A stretch of DNA of 62,000 nt from Symbiodinium natans (Eukaryota; Sar; Dinophyceae; Suessiales; Symbiodiniaceae): assembly GCA_905221605.1 (NCBI GenBank), contig CAJNDS010002207.1, positions 1-62,000 of the forward strand, written 5' to 3'. The first letter of the stretch is position 1, and each line of letters begins with the position of its first letter. The notes below the pieces were generated by a model, which saw only the letters and a program-made list of their open reading frames with translations, was not told where the DNA came from and did not search any database. Below are positions 49,251-60,160 of this stretch, piece after piece. Made by a program: the position numbers and the translations under genes.

Positions 49251-51362
49251 ATGGCACGGAGGACTCGGAAGACACTCCCGGAGCTGACCTTGCTGCAGGA
49301 ACTACGGGCACGGCCATCCAGCACTGCGGTGGCTGGTATCTTGTATCCACACTTGGAGAACTGGCGTACACATCCCCGCATGGCCACAGCAGTTCTGCGG
49401 CAGTTGGCGGTGCAGGGTCGTCCTCAGCTTGCTGCAGAGGTACTGTCAGCCATGGAATCCCACGGGATAGAGACGAACATATTCCACTACAGTGCCTCAC
49501 TTTCCGCATGCTCCGACGACTGGCTCTTGGCTTTGTGCTTGGCGCAGCGCATGGAGCGGTCGAGCATTCAAAGGGATGCAGTCGCCGTGAGCTCACAAAT
49601 GCAAGCTTGTGCGCGAGCAAGGCGTTGGTACCTGCCTGTGTCTTTAATGCTGGACTTGTGCAGCTCTGCTTCCAGATTGGACACGGCTATCTACAACACT
49701 TGCGTTGCGTCTTGCCAGCAAGAAAACCTATGGCAAAGTTCATGGCGGCTGCTTCGAGGTATCTGGGAAAGTGAGCTTAAGGCGGATGTCCTAGCTTTCA
49801 ATGCCTTGTCGGCAGCTCCGTGGCCGAGTTCAGTATTCATGCTGCGCGTCGCATCCTCCCTAAATCTCAAGCCGGATGTTTTTTGTTTCAATTCTGCCAT
49901 TGGCGAAGCAAGCCAAACCAGCTGGAACAACGTGTTGGGTATGTTAGACTCGATGCCCGTGTCAGAACTTCACCCAGACATCGCTACCTATGATGCTTCA
50001 ATAGGGGTCTGTGGTGGCACACACTGGGAAAAGGCCTCGCAATTATGGAGCCTGCTCCAGGTCTCGTGCCGCCCGGACACGGTCGCGCTAACAGCGATGC
50101 TGAGCACCTGTGCCCATGCAACGAAGTGGAAAGAAGCCCTGAACATTCAGCGCACCTGCCAAGGCGCGCAACAGGTGGACTTGATCTCTTGCAATGCTTT
50201 GGTCAACGTGTGCGCTAAGGGAAGCACGTGGCATGACGCCCTTTCTGTGTTTCGTGCGTTGCCCACCCTTCGGATCCTCCCAGATGATGCTACCCGAAGC
50301 TCTCTCTTCACGACGCTCTCGGAAGCCGGGCGCTGGGGACTTGCCCTCTCAGCCTTCGCTGAGCTGGAGCATTGGCTGGAGCAACGGAGTCAAGGGAGTC
50401 AAGGGAGACAACATAGACAACGGAGTCAGGAGGCCAAGTCGGCAGACACCCGGGCCGTCGTTTGTAGCGCGCTGATGAGCGTGCTGGCAACAGCTGGGCG
50501 ATGGCAGCTTGCCCAGCTGCTCCTGTGCATCATGAAAGACCTAGCAGTAGAAACCCAACAGGAGTGCCACAATGCTGCCATCGACGCTTACGGGCGAGCA
50601 TCGCAGTGGCAGCGAGCTCTTGATGCTTTTGTTCACAGAACGATGACAACCTCCGACTGCATCGCCTTAAATGCGGCCATTGGAGGCCAGGCTCGGGGAA
50701 GCCAGTGGTGCTCTGCAGTGTTTTTGCTTGTGACGGCACCTTCTTGGATGATGAACTGGAGCCCAATCAGCTTCAGCTCGGCTACCTATGCGTTGGCACG
50801 GTGCCTACTATGGGATCGTTCTTTGTATATCTTGAGCCTCGCAAAACAAGCGGGGCTGGTGCCGGACTCTTCGGCATACAATGCCGCAACTTGTTCGTTT
50901 GAACAGGGGCGCTGGGCGCGGACATGCAGCCTTCTCTGCACCATGGGAAGGTTGCAGGTAGAGCGTGATGATGTCGCTTGCAGCAAGCTGGTCAGCTCAG
51001 GTGCAAGCAAAGTCCAGTGGGCACTTGCTCTAGGTGTGATGGACGAAATGTCTCGCAACTCGCAGCCTTGTACCGGTGCAGTTGTCAACTGCGTGGTGCG
51101 CGCTTTGAGCAGGGCTGGGAGGTGGACCGAGGCACTGCAGGAATGGGCTAGCATGCCTAACGTTCCCGCTGCAACCCTTTCCAACTTCTCCAACTTCATG
51201 CTGGATTCCATTATCCTTGGCTACATGACGTGTGGCAGTGTGCGGCTCCTCCCGGCCATGTTGAACGAGTTGTGCTCAACAAGATTGACGCAAAAGGTAG
51301 GAAGGTCGCACGTGCTGAAGGTTTCAAGGATGGGGGTTTCGCAGGCAGTGCACCAGATGTAA
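49251..51362 (+). CDS. Pentatricopeptide-repeat (PPR) protein
   Basis: An intron-free 703-codon ORF with a good ATG at 49251. It is built of tandem helix-turn-helix units of about 35 residues, each with a pattern like D-x3-[YC]-[NS]-A-x-I-x-A-x5-W-x2-A-L: for example NIFHYSASLSACSDDWLLAL, PDIATYDASIGVCGGTHWEK, CHNAAIDAYGRASQWQRALD and DSSAYNAATCSFEQGRW. I count roughly a dozen or more units from about residue 50 to 660. A Gln/Ser/Arg-rich insert (EQRSQGSQGRQHRQRSQEAK) lies near residue 390. PPR proteins bind single-stranded RNA in plastids and mitochondria and guide processing or editing; dinoflagellates encode very many. The basic N-terminus (MARRTRKTL) could be part of a targeting peptide, but no hydrophobic signal is visible. 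Confidence 0.85.
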   Translation: MARRTRKTLPELTLLQELRARPSSTAVAGILYPHLENWRTHPRMATAVLRQLAVQGRPQLAAEVLSAMESHGIETNIFHYSASLSACSDDWLLALCLAQRMERSSIQRDAVAVSSQMQACARARRWYLPVSLMLDLCSSASRLDTAIYNTCVASCQQENLWQSSWRLLRGIWESELKADVLAFNALSAAPWPSSVFMLRVASSLNLKPDVFCFNSAIGEASQTSWNNVLGMLDSMPVSELHPDIATYDASIGVCGGTHWEKASQLWSLLQVSCRPDTVALTAMLSTCAHATKWKEALNIQRTCQGAQQVDLISCNALVNVCAKGSTWHDALSVFRALPTLRILPDDATRSSLFTTLSEAGRWGLALSAFAELEHWLEQRSQGSQGRQHRQRSQEAKSADTRAVVCSALMSVLATAGRWQLAQLLLCIMKDLAVETQQECHNAAIDAYGRASQWQRALDAFVHRTMTTSDCIALNAAIGGQARGSQWCSAVFLLVTAPSWMMNWSPISFSSATYALARCLLWDRSLYILSLAKQAGLVPDSSAYNAATCSFEQGRWARTCSLLCTMGRLQVERDDVACSKLVSSGASKVQWALALGVMDEMSRNSQPCTGAVVNCVVRALSRAGRWTEALQEWASMPNVPAATLSNFSNFMLDSIILGYMTCGSVRLLPAMLNELCSTRLTQKVGRSHVLKVSRMGVSQAVHQM

Positions 51363-53385
51363 AGCCAGGCCGCAGAGCCAAGAAACACGTCTGAAGGCCT
51401 ACGAACAGCCTGCCTTGGCTTTAGCTTGTAAGAGTCTTGTAAGTGGGTACATGCTCGCATATTCCACACAGAGGTGCGCGAACATATTTAAACACCCACG
51501 TGCTACGGATACATTGTATGTATGCTGAACATGCCAGCTCCATGTGCCTTCTCGATTGAACTCAATCCTCAGCCCTCCGCCTTGCCAGGCAGTACGGCGC
51601 CTGGATTTTGTGACGGAGGCTCGCGGCCATGCCTGACATTGCCTGGCTCCTCGTTTGCCGGCCGCTTCCTCGCAAAAAAAGCGGCATCCTTGCAAGGCGA
51701 CGAACTCGATCACGGATGCTGCCAACGTCAAGGAGCAAGCTGACACTTAGAGGCAAAAGGCGCAAGATGGCGCAAGACTCTGACTGTGTATCGGCATCAA
51801 CTCCGCGCTGAGGCTCTCGGGGCTCATGCTGGGTCATGGTAGGGCGTTGCCGAAGTTCACAGCTAGCCAGGCTATCCAGGCTGCTGTTACTTCCCATAGA
51901 CCTTAGGCTACACAAGCTACACCAAGGATAAGAATGCCCGCGCCATCGGCAAGATCATTCCGACTTGGCAAGCGGTCGAGGGCACAGCTGTCAACATGTG
52001 CCCTTCCGTGCTGGCAACGAAGGCGCCCTGTTGCAAACGCGAGCAGCCGATAGCAGCATGTGCGCATCCAGCTGTTTGTCATAGCAGGTGGTTTAGGACA
52101 CGGCCGATTGTAGAGCTTGGTGCAAGTAATGCAGTGTGCACGGAGTGTGTGTAGGGACTGCAACCCTCAAGCATTGCACCGCGAGGACACCATGAACCAT
52201 TTGTCGTGCCGGACTACGGAGTTTGTCAGCCAAGCCGGGCTATCATCTTTTGTTCCTTCGCAGGCGTGTGGGCAGTCAGTGCTGTCCCATTGACCATGGG
52301 GCTTGGAATAGTTGATTTCCGCCGATGCTTTGCCGGCGAGTTGAACTCGATGCGCTTAAGAGATCTACGGCGGAGCACAAGCATGCTCTGCCCAACGAGA
52401 GAATAATGACGACAAAAACATGAGCAACATCGACTTTATGATTTCCAGCCGAGGGCCGGAGCGGTGCTGGCAATGGAAGCACTCGCCGACAGTCCAAGTC
52501 CACACACAAACTCTCTACCGACCGTAACAGCACCAAAAGCAGCTTCAGGATTATGCAAGCAGCGAGGAGACCACATGGTCGCACGTAAGCGGCTGAAAGG
52601 GGTAGTGTGGATGGCATCGAGCCCTGCCTAGACCAATAAAAAACATCCTTGGCCCAAAAACGATCCTAGCCCCAAGCTCTGAAGGGCGGCCAACATGTCT
52701 TTCCACGAGTGTTGTCATTGCCAGGTGACGGACATCGTGGGCAATTGCCCGGCTGATCTGCCGACTACCGAGCAGGCCGTGGCTCAAGGATGCCCGCCGG
52801 TGACCCAGCAGTTCCCAGCAGTGCCGGATGTGTGGAGAGATGTGGAGTGGGGGGGATGGCATCAAAAGGGTGGCCCCAATCTGTGGCGTGATCAGCCCTG
52901 GCCTCTAAGGGCAGAGGCCAAGTCCGCTAATGTGAGCAACGTGCTTGGAAGCTTGGACTGCGCGACATCTGAGTTTTCTTTTCTTCTCAGCTTACAGGGG
53001 CGTTCTCAAGTCATTCCTTTATGCTTGGTTGCCTGGAACCAACTGCGCTCACGCACTTCGCCTCCGAGAAGGGAGGCCTGCAGTAGTCTGAATCCCTACG
53101 ACCCAGACATTCCCAGACCATCCCAGACGCTGGGCTCCCGAAGCGCTGCATGTCCGAGGCGAGCATGCGCAGAAAATCGGCTGGGCCATGGCGGTGGGCG
53201 GGGGTGCTCTCGGCTTGGGTGTGTGCGGAGGACTGGGCTCAGGCTCAGGGCAGAGGCGTTAGAACCTTAAAGGGGATTCAGAATTTCAGGTTTCGATCCA
53301 GAACCTTTTCGAGACAAAGAAACTCAAATCTTGAGCTTTGATGGGATCGACCTCAACACCCCGCCATCCTTCAGGAGGTGCCGCC
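51363..53385. other. Spacer after the PPR gene
   Basis: No gene recognised. Several frames of 60-190 codons on both strands lack motifs, and some overlap one another on opposite strands. Exons of unknown genes may be hidden here. Confidence 0.35.
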
Positions 53386-53529
53386 ATGTTGAAAAGCCAG
53401 ATGAGCAAGGACGAGGACGGAGTGCTGGGGTCATGCGAAGTGGCAATGAAAGAAGCCAACTCATTACCCGAGGACACTTCCGATGATGAGGAGGACGACG
53501 AGTCAGAGAACCAGACGCTCAACGGCTAA
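53386..53529 (+). CDS. Small acidic ORF or terminal exon
   Basis: An ATG in strong context (GCCGCCATG) opens 47 codons ending SLPEDTSDDEEDDESENQTL then a stop. The frame is open further upstream (to 53338), so this may instead be a last exon. Acidic C-terminal tails of this type are common in nuclear proteins; no function assigned. Confidence 0.3.
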   Translation: MLKSQMSKDEDGVLGSCEVAMKEANSLPEDTSDDEEDDESENQTLNG

Positions 53530-53646
53530 GAACGCGTGACTCGGCCCAGGCTTTTGCAGCGCAGGAACTGTCTCTAAAGCCTGGATGCAGAGCCATGAAG
53601 AGCCGAAGTGCCGATGCTTCTTCTTGTCCAGGAGGTGTGTTTTCGT

Positions 53647-53673
53647 TTTTTTTTTTTTTTTTTTTTTTTTTTT
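53647..53673. repeat. Poly(T) tract of 27
   Basis: Uninterrupted T-run. It may be the A-tail of a minus-strand retroposed sequence, but nothing recognisable follows it on that strand. Confidence 0.7.
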
Positions 53674-54274
53674 ACGGCAGTTTACAGCCGTTCAGCCAGG
53701 TCGCCAGATGAGCCTCCGTGGACTCATGGATGATGAACGTTATTAATCACTTTTCCGGTTTTGCGGGTCTCTTCTGTGCCTGAGCCATGTGCCAGGCAGT
53801 GCTCAGGATGAGAAACTGTATTGTATTGCTTCAACGCCTAAATGTGGCATATCTCTGCGCACCTGCGCAGATCATCGCTGCACGAGAGAAAAGCATGAAA
53901 GCCTGAAAGTTTTGCCTCGGACCGTTTTTTTAGTTTGCAGTGACATGAAGGGCAGATGTGTGGACGTACACGGTCTTGTGTTTCAGCAGCTATATGCTTC
54001 TATCTGTCCGAGGGGATCGCTGCATGATGTTCAGCTTGCTGGCACGCGTAGTAGGGCCAGTAGGGAGGACTGGCGAGGTAAGGTCGCTTCCCTGCCGCAT
54101 CAGACCCAAATCGACCCAATCCCTCTCACAACACGTGGGTATGCGTGAGTTAAGGGCATCCAGGTTCATCGAGCCTTCATTCCCTCGCATGCTTGCGGGA
54201 TGTTTTGGTTTTGGCTTAAGTTCTGTAGACAGAGAGAAGTAGACCTGGTGCCCTGGTGCCTAGGGTGAAGGGCC

Positions 54275-56431
54275 ATGTACCGCAATCACCAGTATCTGCT
54301 TTGCAGGAAGAGGGTGGCTTTTTGGGTTGCAGTTTCTCACACTTTTACGGGAGAGGCGTGGCTGTGGCAGAGACTTGGGGGTTTCTTTCCTCTGCTCAGG
54401 TATGACATGGACTGCATCACCTGGAGCCCTGCGGGGCGGATCCTCCAGGTGGAGTATGCCATGGAAGCCGTGAAGCAGGGGACACCCGTCCTCGGCTTGC
54501 GATCCAAGGCATGCGTTGTCCTGGTCTCTTTCAAGAGAGCCCAGTCAGAGCTGGCGCAGCACCAGCAGAAGATCTTCAAGATCGATGACCACATGGCCAT
54601 TGGCATCTCTGGCCTGACAGCAGATGCGCGTGTCCTGGCCGACTACATGCGGAACGAGTGCCTGAACCATCGCTACGTCTATGACGCGGCGATGAACGTG
54701 GGCCGGCTAGTGGCGCAGGTCGCCGACAAGTCGCAGCAGAAGACCCAGAACTCCTCCAAGCGGCCCTACGGCGCCCCTTGTCCGCACGGGTCGAAGCATA
54801 CCTTGCCGAGGGGACTTGCAGTATGCGCAGGCTGTGCAGGGTGCAGAGGCGTCGGTTTTCTGTCAGTCTGCTGGCAAGAGTCTGCTGGCAAGGTTGGGCT
54901 CCTCGTGGCTGGCTGTGACGAGAAAGGCCCACACCTCTACGAGACTTGCCCGAGCGGCAATTACTTCGAGTCGCTTGGCAGCGCCGAGCTTCAGCGATCC
55001 AATCTCCGCAGACGGCCCGTCTGTGACCCTTCTTGCACAGGTACTACGCCATGGCAATCGGCGGGCGCTCGACATCAGCCAAGACCTACCTAGCCTCCCG
55101 GCCGAATTGTAGAGACTCTTCCTAGCGCCCAAGCTGCCAGCAACAAAGGGCCTCGTTCTCAGGAAAAGCACTTCGCAGACTTCGAGACGGCAGACGTGGA
55201 CGCGCTGGTGAAGCATGGGCTCGAGGCGGAGACCATGTTGGTAGTTTCCACATAAACGATATCTGGGCGGCAGATATGTGCTTCCGAGAACAGAACCCCC
55301 CTCTCTCCAGGCCATGAACAAGACGACCTCCTCGGATCAATCCTTGACGACCAAAAACACTGCAGTGGCCGTGATGGAGACAGGAGGCCATGTCAGATGT
55401 ATAGCTTAGCAATCGTATTTCTGATCAAGAGGGCCAACAACACTTGCCGTGCTTTAGCACTAGCAGCATGCCCTCGAGGTTGACAGTCCCAATGGTATCG
55501 CCAGCGGCTAGTGGTAGTAGCAAGTTGGAGGCTCTGAAAAGTGGCCACACGGGAATCGCAGCAGTTCGAGCAGTTTTATTCTAGAAGCTGTCGAACCATG
55601 AACTTTGGCATGGCCTATGTGGTGGTAATAGCTTGGAGACGTTCGCCCGGGAGTTTTGTAAGGCTGGTTTGCTCGGCCATTTGAGGTGCCCCTACACACT
55701 TAGAGACACTGAAGTGAGGGAAGATTGGAGAGGCTGAGAGGCTTACACGGTCTTGCCAGCACAGTGGAGGCAAGTATCGGGAGCTTTCGAGTGACGAGCT
55801 GCAGAAGGTCATCGATAGCCTGGAGAAGAAGGACGGCGGCCGTTTCAATCTTCAGTGTTGTAGCTTGCTTGGTCGTGTTGGCCCAGGCAGTCTCTCTGAA
55901 TGATGTGAATGAGCTTGTAAGATGTGACAAGTTTGTTTCCAGACTTGGGCGTTGAAGGCATGCAAGAGCATCAAATCGCTTGGCAGGATGTCCGTTCACA
56001 AGTCGTAAAGAAAACAAGAAAATCTGTGCTCACTGCTAACAGGGGGCAAAAAAACTCGCCCAAACCTTCTGGCTGCGAAAATGCTCGCCAAACCCAAACC
56101 CCATATGGAGTCACCTAAATCCCTACCCCGGTTCAACCTCCCAAGCCGCCTGAACCCCAAGCCTTCCGAGACTTCTTGTATCTTCTTTCGGCAGACCCTG
56201 GGCTTGTTTTGTTGCAGGCAGAGGCCCCCTTCAATCCTTCAATCCTTCAATCCTTCAATCCTTCAATCCTTCAATCCTTCAATCCTTCAATCCTTCAATC
56301 CTTCAATCCTTCAATCCTTCAATCTTCCATGCAAAAAACCTGGACTTCAGGCGGAGGACGAGCCCATGCCGGACGAGCCCACGCCGGCGGCGGAGAGCGC
56401 TGAGAGCGCGGCTCCCATGGACACCACGTAA
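54275..56431 (+). CDS. PSMA1: Proteasome subunit alpha type-1 (20S core), about 8 exons
   Basis: An alpha-ring subunit of the 20S proteasome, which degrades ubiquitinated proteins in nucleus and cytosol. Exons: 54275-54291 (MYRNH), 54400-54772, 54893-54969, 55041-55092, 55163-55225, 55311-55386, 55770-55831, 56351-56431; about 266 codons against 263 residues in human PSMA1. The alpha-type signature [20 protein letters not shown] (exon 2) is followed by [57 protein letters not shown] (exon 3), [17 protein letters not shown] (exon 4), [10 protein letters not shown] (exon 5) and [11 protein letters not shown] (exon 6). The acidic tail [11 protein letters not shown]...APMDTT parallels the ADEPMEH end of animal PSMA1. 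Introns 1 and 3 use GT-AG, introns 2, 4, 5 and 6 GC-AG, and intron 7 apparently GA-AG. The boundaries of introns 6 and 7 are the least certain. Exon edges were chosen for frame and for alignment with remembered PSMA1 features. Confidence 0.92.
56230..56317. repeat. (TTCAATCC)11 microsatellite in the last PSMA1 intron
   Basis: Eleven perfect 8-bp units and one imperfect unit, inside the roughly 520-bp intron between exons 7 and 8. Apparent reading frames through it are artefacts. Confidence 0.95.
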
Positions 56432-59348
56432 GAGGACCAAGAACTCTGGGGAAGGTATAAGGTTTCGGGAGTTTCTTCTGTCTTGGTTATTGTGCGATGT
56501 GTCGCTCCGACCTTTGCGGAGCTCTTCAGGTGATTCTGCCCACCTTTCATGGATTGGGAGGTGTCTGGAAGCGGAGTTTCGGTACCAGCTACCCTGCCTC
56601 CAAGCAGACGTGAAGCCCACCGCAGGACGTCCCAATTCGAAGCAGCCGGGCCTCATTTGCCGCAGCTTCCGGATCCCCCACAGCGAACAGGATGGAGGAG
56701 AAAAGCAGTTCAGGTTACCCGGAGTTGGGTGAACAAGGTTGAGTTCTGCTGTCTCCGGCGTCAGCATGTGCTGGGGCATTGCCCATTTGCAGGCCAACTC
56801 AGGCCAACTGTGCGTCTGCACTTCTGCGCATGTTTAGGCCTTCAGTCTGAGCCCAGTTCATCACAAGGGCTGAGCGGATCAACGATTTTGATGCTTGTCT
56901 TTGTCCTTTTGGGCTCAAACCGTCGCACCGATCTAGTGGGTGCTGTTTTTTAAACGCCTTCTTGATCCCAGGAGAGTTCACAATGTCATCTGCCTGACTA
57001 ACTCAGCACGTATGGAAGCCAAAGCACCTCAGATACAGTCAGCCTATGTGGGGAGCATGTGGACTACTAGGTGCAAGTTCACATGGCATTAACGTTTGCG
57101 CCGCGCTCAGCCTGAGATGTTTTAGACTCGCCTGTCATGAGCACTTTTCCCTGCTGGAAAGCTTTGGAACGAACCTCACGCACGACCTTGATACGTCTTA
57201 ATGCGAATCGTCTCGAAGACGAGTCCAACTCCAACCCCTGCATCCATCACCTCACGTGGTCCTCTGGGCTTTGCTATCCGGCTTTGAATATCATAGCATT
57301 TCTGTGTTACTAGTCAATATCAGATTTGTGTTCGGATATAGTACACCCCGGATTTGTTTTTGGACCAAGTCCTAAGCCGTGCAATGCTTGCGGCAAAATT
57401 CCAAACCCCATCGCGCGAGCGTTGTGTTTGCAAATGGGGGGGCGGGGAGTTTGTATGGGTCGTTTTAAGACTTAGTTCGGGGGGGCTGCGCCCCCCCCCA
57501 ACCCCCGCTGGTTGTAGAATCTAGGCCGTGCAATGCTGGCGTTCTAAGCCGTGCAAGGCTTGCTTCAAAAGCATGTGAATACTTGCCAAACCCCATCATG
57601 CGAGCATGATGTTTGCGAATGGGGGGTCTGCCCCGCCCCCCCCCCCCCCACCCCGAGGGGCGTGAGGATTGTTTTTTCATGTTTCACCCTATTCAAGAGC
57701 TTTCCCTTCCTTTGCCTCATGAATTGAATATTGACAAGCACGGCCCCCCCCCCCCAAGACCTGGCCTTGGCTTCTTCTCCTCATCCTGAAAAGGCGCACC
57801 GCAGCGCAGCAATTGCAGTCTCTGTGTCTTCGTGGCGACCCCCCCCTCAAACGCTGTCTCCCCTCAACTGCTGTCTCGAGGAGTGCACCTGTTGACTCGC
57901 GAGAGTCCTTGCCAGGATGATTGTTGTTCCATCTTTTCTTTTCTTCAGTTGCCTTCTCGGGAGAGTTCAGTTAAACCTCGATAAAACCCTATAGCGCGGT
58001 ACGTAGTTGGCTTACTGGCTGGTTTCTTTGAAAGGTCCCGGTGCTCCGATGGCGAGCCTCACCCCTTCAATCATCGTAAGCAGCTGGCTCTAGTATAAAC
58101 ATACCTCGAACCGTGCCTGGTCCCAGAATTCCCAGAGACACGCGGTGAGGCCCAGTCTTGACCATCGAAATGGCCTGGCTGTCGGGTTGAGGTGCTCTGT
58201 GGCCCATGGCCTTCTTTGGCCGCCACAAACCCCAAGACTTAAGCTGGGAGCGTTGCCTGTGAGCAGGTGGCAAGGGATGGCTCTACTATACCTGGTCTGT
58301 GACCTCGCGCCTTGCCATCATTCCATTGTTCTGGAAAGAGTTCTCCATCTTGTGTTAAAACAGGCTCGCTGAGGTCTTGAAGATGTGGATCTGGATATTG
58401 AGACGTATACTAGTGGCAACATTGGAAGGATAACGTGGTCTTCACGTTCACTTCGATTTCGCGGTCAACATGGGAGTTCTCGCGACTGTCACCGTTCCAT
58501 CAAGAGAACGGCAAGGACTGGTCACGGCAGGTGTGCGCGCATATGTTGTGCACGTGCCCACGTTCCTGGCCACCTGCAGCACCCTTGAGTTTGATGGGAA
58601 TATCCTGACGAGAAGCTCCACATGCCACAAGCCTGCACAGACCATGGTTTTCTTGCTGAACCTGGGCAGCATGACCCCCAAAAGCTTGCTGCCCCACCAA
58701 CGGTTTCCTGCTCTCGCCCAAAGTATGCCACACCCTGAGTCCGAAGTCCTGTGCCCTGACAGCCCGCAAGCTCCAAGTCAAGTCGGCACCATGTTGGGCC
58801 ATGGCCCCTGGGCGCGGTGCGACGGCAGCTGCTGCGTGCACTGCCTGGCCCACTCCGGGCTCAGGGTTCACAACAAGGGGCCAGAGGATGGCTGAAAGCA
58901 GGTTTGTTGGAGGCTTTTCTTAAGGGTGTTCTTTTAGCCGCCAGTTTTTTGTAAGGATAAAGGGGGTGTACCATCGTAGCCTCTTGTGGTAACTGGTTCT
59001 GTAAGCGGGCAGGAGTTATTAGGTTTAGAGGCAGTCCCTCGGCAAGAAGGGTTTGTGCTGGAAGCCAGCCCGAAGCAAGTCCCAAACCACTCGAGCGGCA
59101 GAAACCCGTCGAACCCTCAGAAACCAGTCCAGATCCTATATAGAGCTAATAGAACCAAAACATCCCGAAGTGGAGTAGGGAAGTTTCGACTCGGAACCGA
59201 ACGGCATCGCCAGCACAGTCCGAACAAAGTGCGTTTGAATCCTCGACGACAGTCAGCCAGACGGTTGGCCAAAGCATGTTCTTGAAGTCTTGCTAAGAAC
59301 CTGCACTACACCCGGCGAAAAACCATCCCAAACCCTAAGCACTGCCAG
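56432..59348. other. Spacer with few supportable genes
   Basis: 56490-56950 has open frames on both strands without motifs. 57360-57660 carries GC-rich repeats listed separately. A + frame at 58470-58895 (MGVLATVTVPSRERQGLVTA, then GVRAYVVHVPTFLATCSTLE) is open for 141 codons, but the opposite strand is also open over 123 codons; I give it only about 0.2 as an exon. Confidence 0.35.
57365..57660. repeat. Duplicated GC-rich block with G/C runs
   Basis: TAAGCCGTGCAATGCTTGC ... CCAAACCCCATCGCGCGAGC ... GCAAATGGGGG (57372-57437) recurs as TAAGCCGTGCAAGGCTTGC ... CCAAACCCCATCATGCGAGC ... GCGAATGGGGG (57546-57627). Between and after them are the hairpin-forming GGGGGGGCTGCGCCCCCCC (from about 57479) and a C-run of about 15. 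Such G/C runs are likely sites of non-B DNA and assembly error. Confidence 0.7.
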
Positions 59349-59505
59349 TTTCCTCCTCCTCATCGTGCTGCTCCTGGGCCGCCGCTGCGCCTTTCGCCTT
59401 CCGACCTCGGCGTTCGTCCCGCCACCCGCGGGCCTTGCGCCCTGGGCGGACCGGTCACTAGAGGCCAAGGGCAAGACATCCCCAAAAGCCCTCAAAAAAC
59501 CCTGA
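59349..59505 (+). CDS. Possible plastid-targeting exon
   Basis: After an AG acceptor (GCCAG at 59348) the frame reads FLLLIVLLLGRRCAFRLPTS, then AFVPPPAGLAPWADRS, then a basic Lys/Ser-rich end. Peridinin-dinoflagellate plastid proteins carry a signal peptide followed by a transit peptide often beginning with an FVAP-like motif; AFVPP after a hydrophobic helix fits. No in-frame ATG is present in this exon, so the start must lie in an upstream exon I could not identify. It may belong to the gene with exons at 60161 and 60821 or to another. Confidence 0.3.
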
Positions 59506-60160
59506 GATTCAAAAAGCGAACCCGCGCAGCCGTGAATGGTTTGTGTCCGTAGAAGACATCTGTCAAGCACTTTTGCCATTGGACACATTGACATCTATCG
59601 CCTTAGATCGGAAACATGGCAAACCTTTCCACAGAGAAGAGGGTTTCAGAGTTAGGAGGGCTTTGTGTCCCATGACTCAGCCAAGCAAGGCGGGATCGAG
59701 CGGTCCTCAAGTCACACACGAGAACAGCGCAGTGCCAGAGCAGTTAAGACCAGCACTCGGCCTTTCCATGCCTCAAGCTGCATGTCCTCATGCAACTCTG
59801 CTCGGCAGTCCAAACGGACAAGGGACATCCCAGAAAGCGGCACTCTGAAAGGTGATATGTCCACCATGGGTTTGGATTCAGGGTTGGGATTTTCTCGGAT
59901 CACGCGGAACTTGACTTGCTGTGATGTGGCCAAGGGTTCTCTTCTGTCCTTCGTCGCAACCTTTGGGTTTGGGGGGCTAAGCCGGAGCGCTGGACCCCAG
60001 TGAGAGTGCTGAAGCTGCGAGGCTGTCGGGCAGGTAAGAACAGTATGACCATCGCAAAGCATAGCCCAACCGAACGAAGCACTCGGAGAGACCTCGCCTG
60101 AGCCTTGAATCCCATTTGAATCCCCTGCGGCCATTGACCCTCCAAACCTGTGACGCCACA

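Noticed and set aside
52551-53270. 104-codon minus-strand and 191-codon plus-strand frames
   Set aside because: Mutually overlapping on opposite strands, no motif and no convincing splice context; neither can be preferred.
56081-56431. 116-codon ORF ending with the PSMA1 tail
   Set aside because: Most of it is the (TTCAATCC)n intron read through; only 56351-56431 is coding exon.
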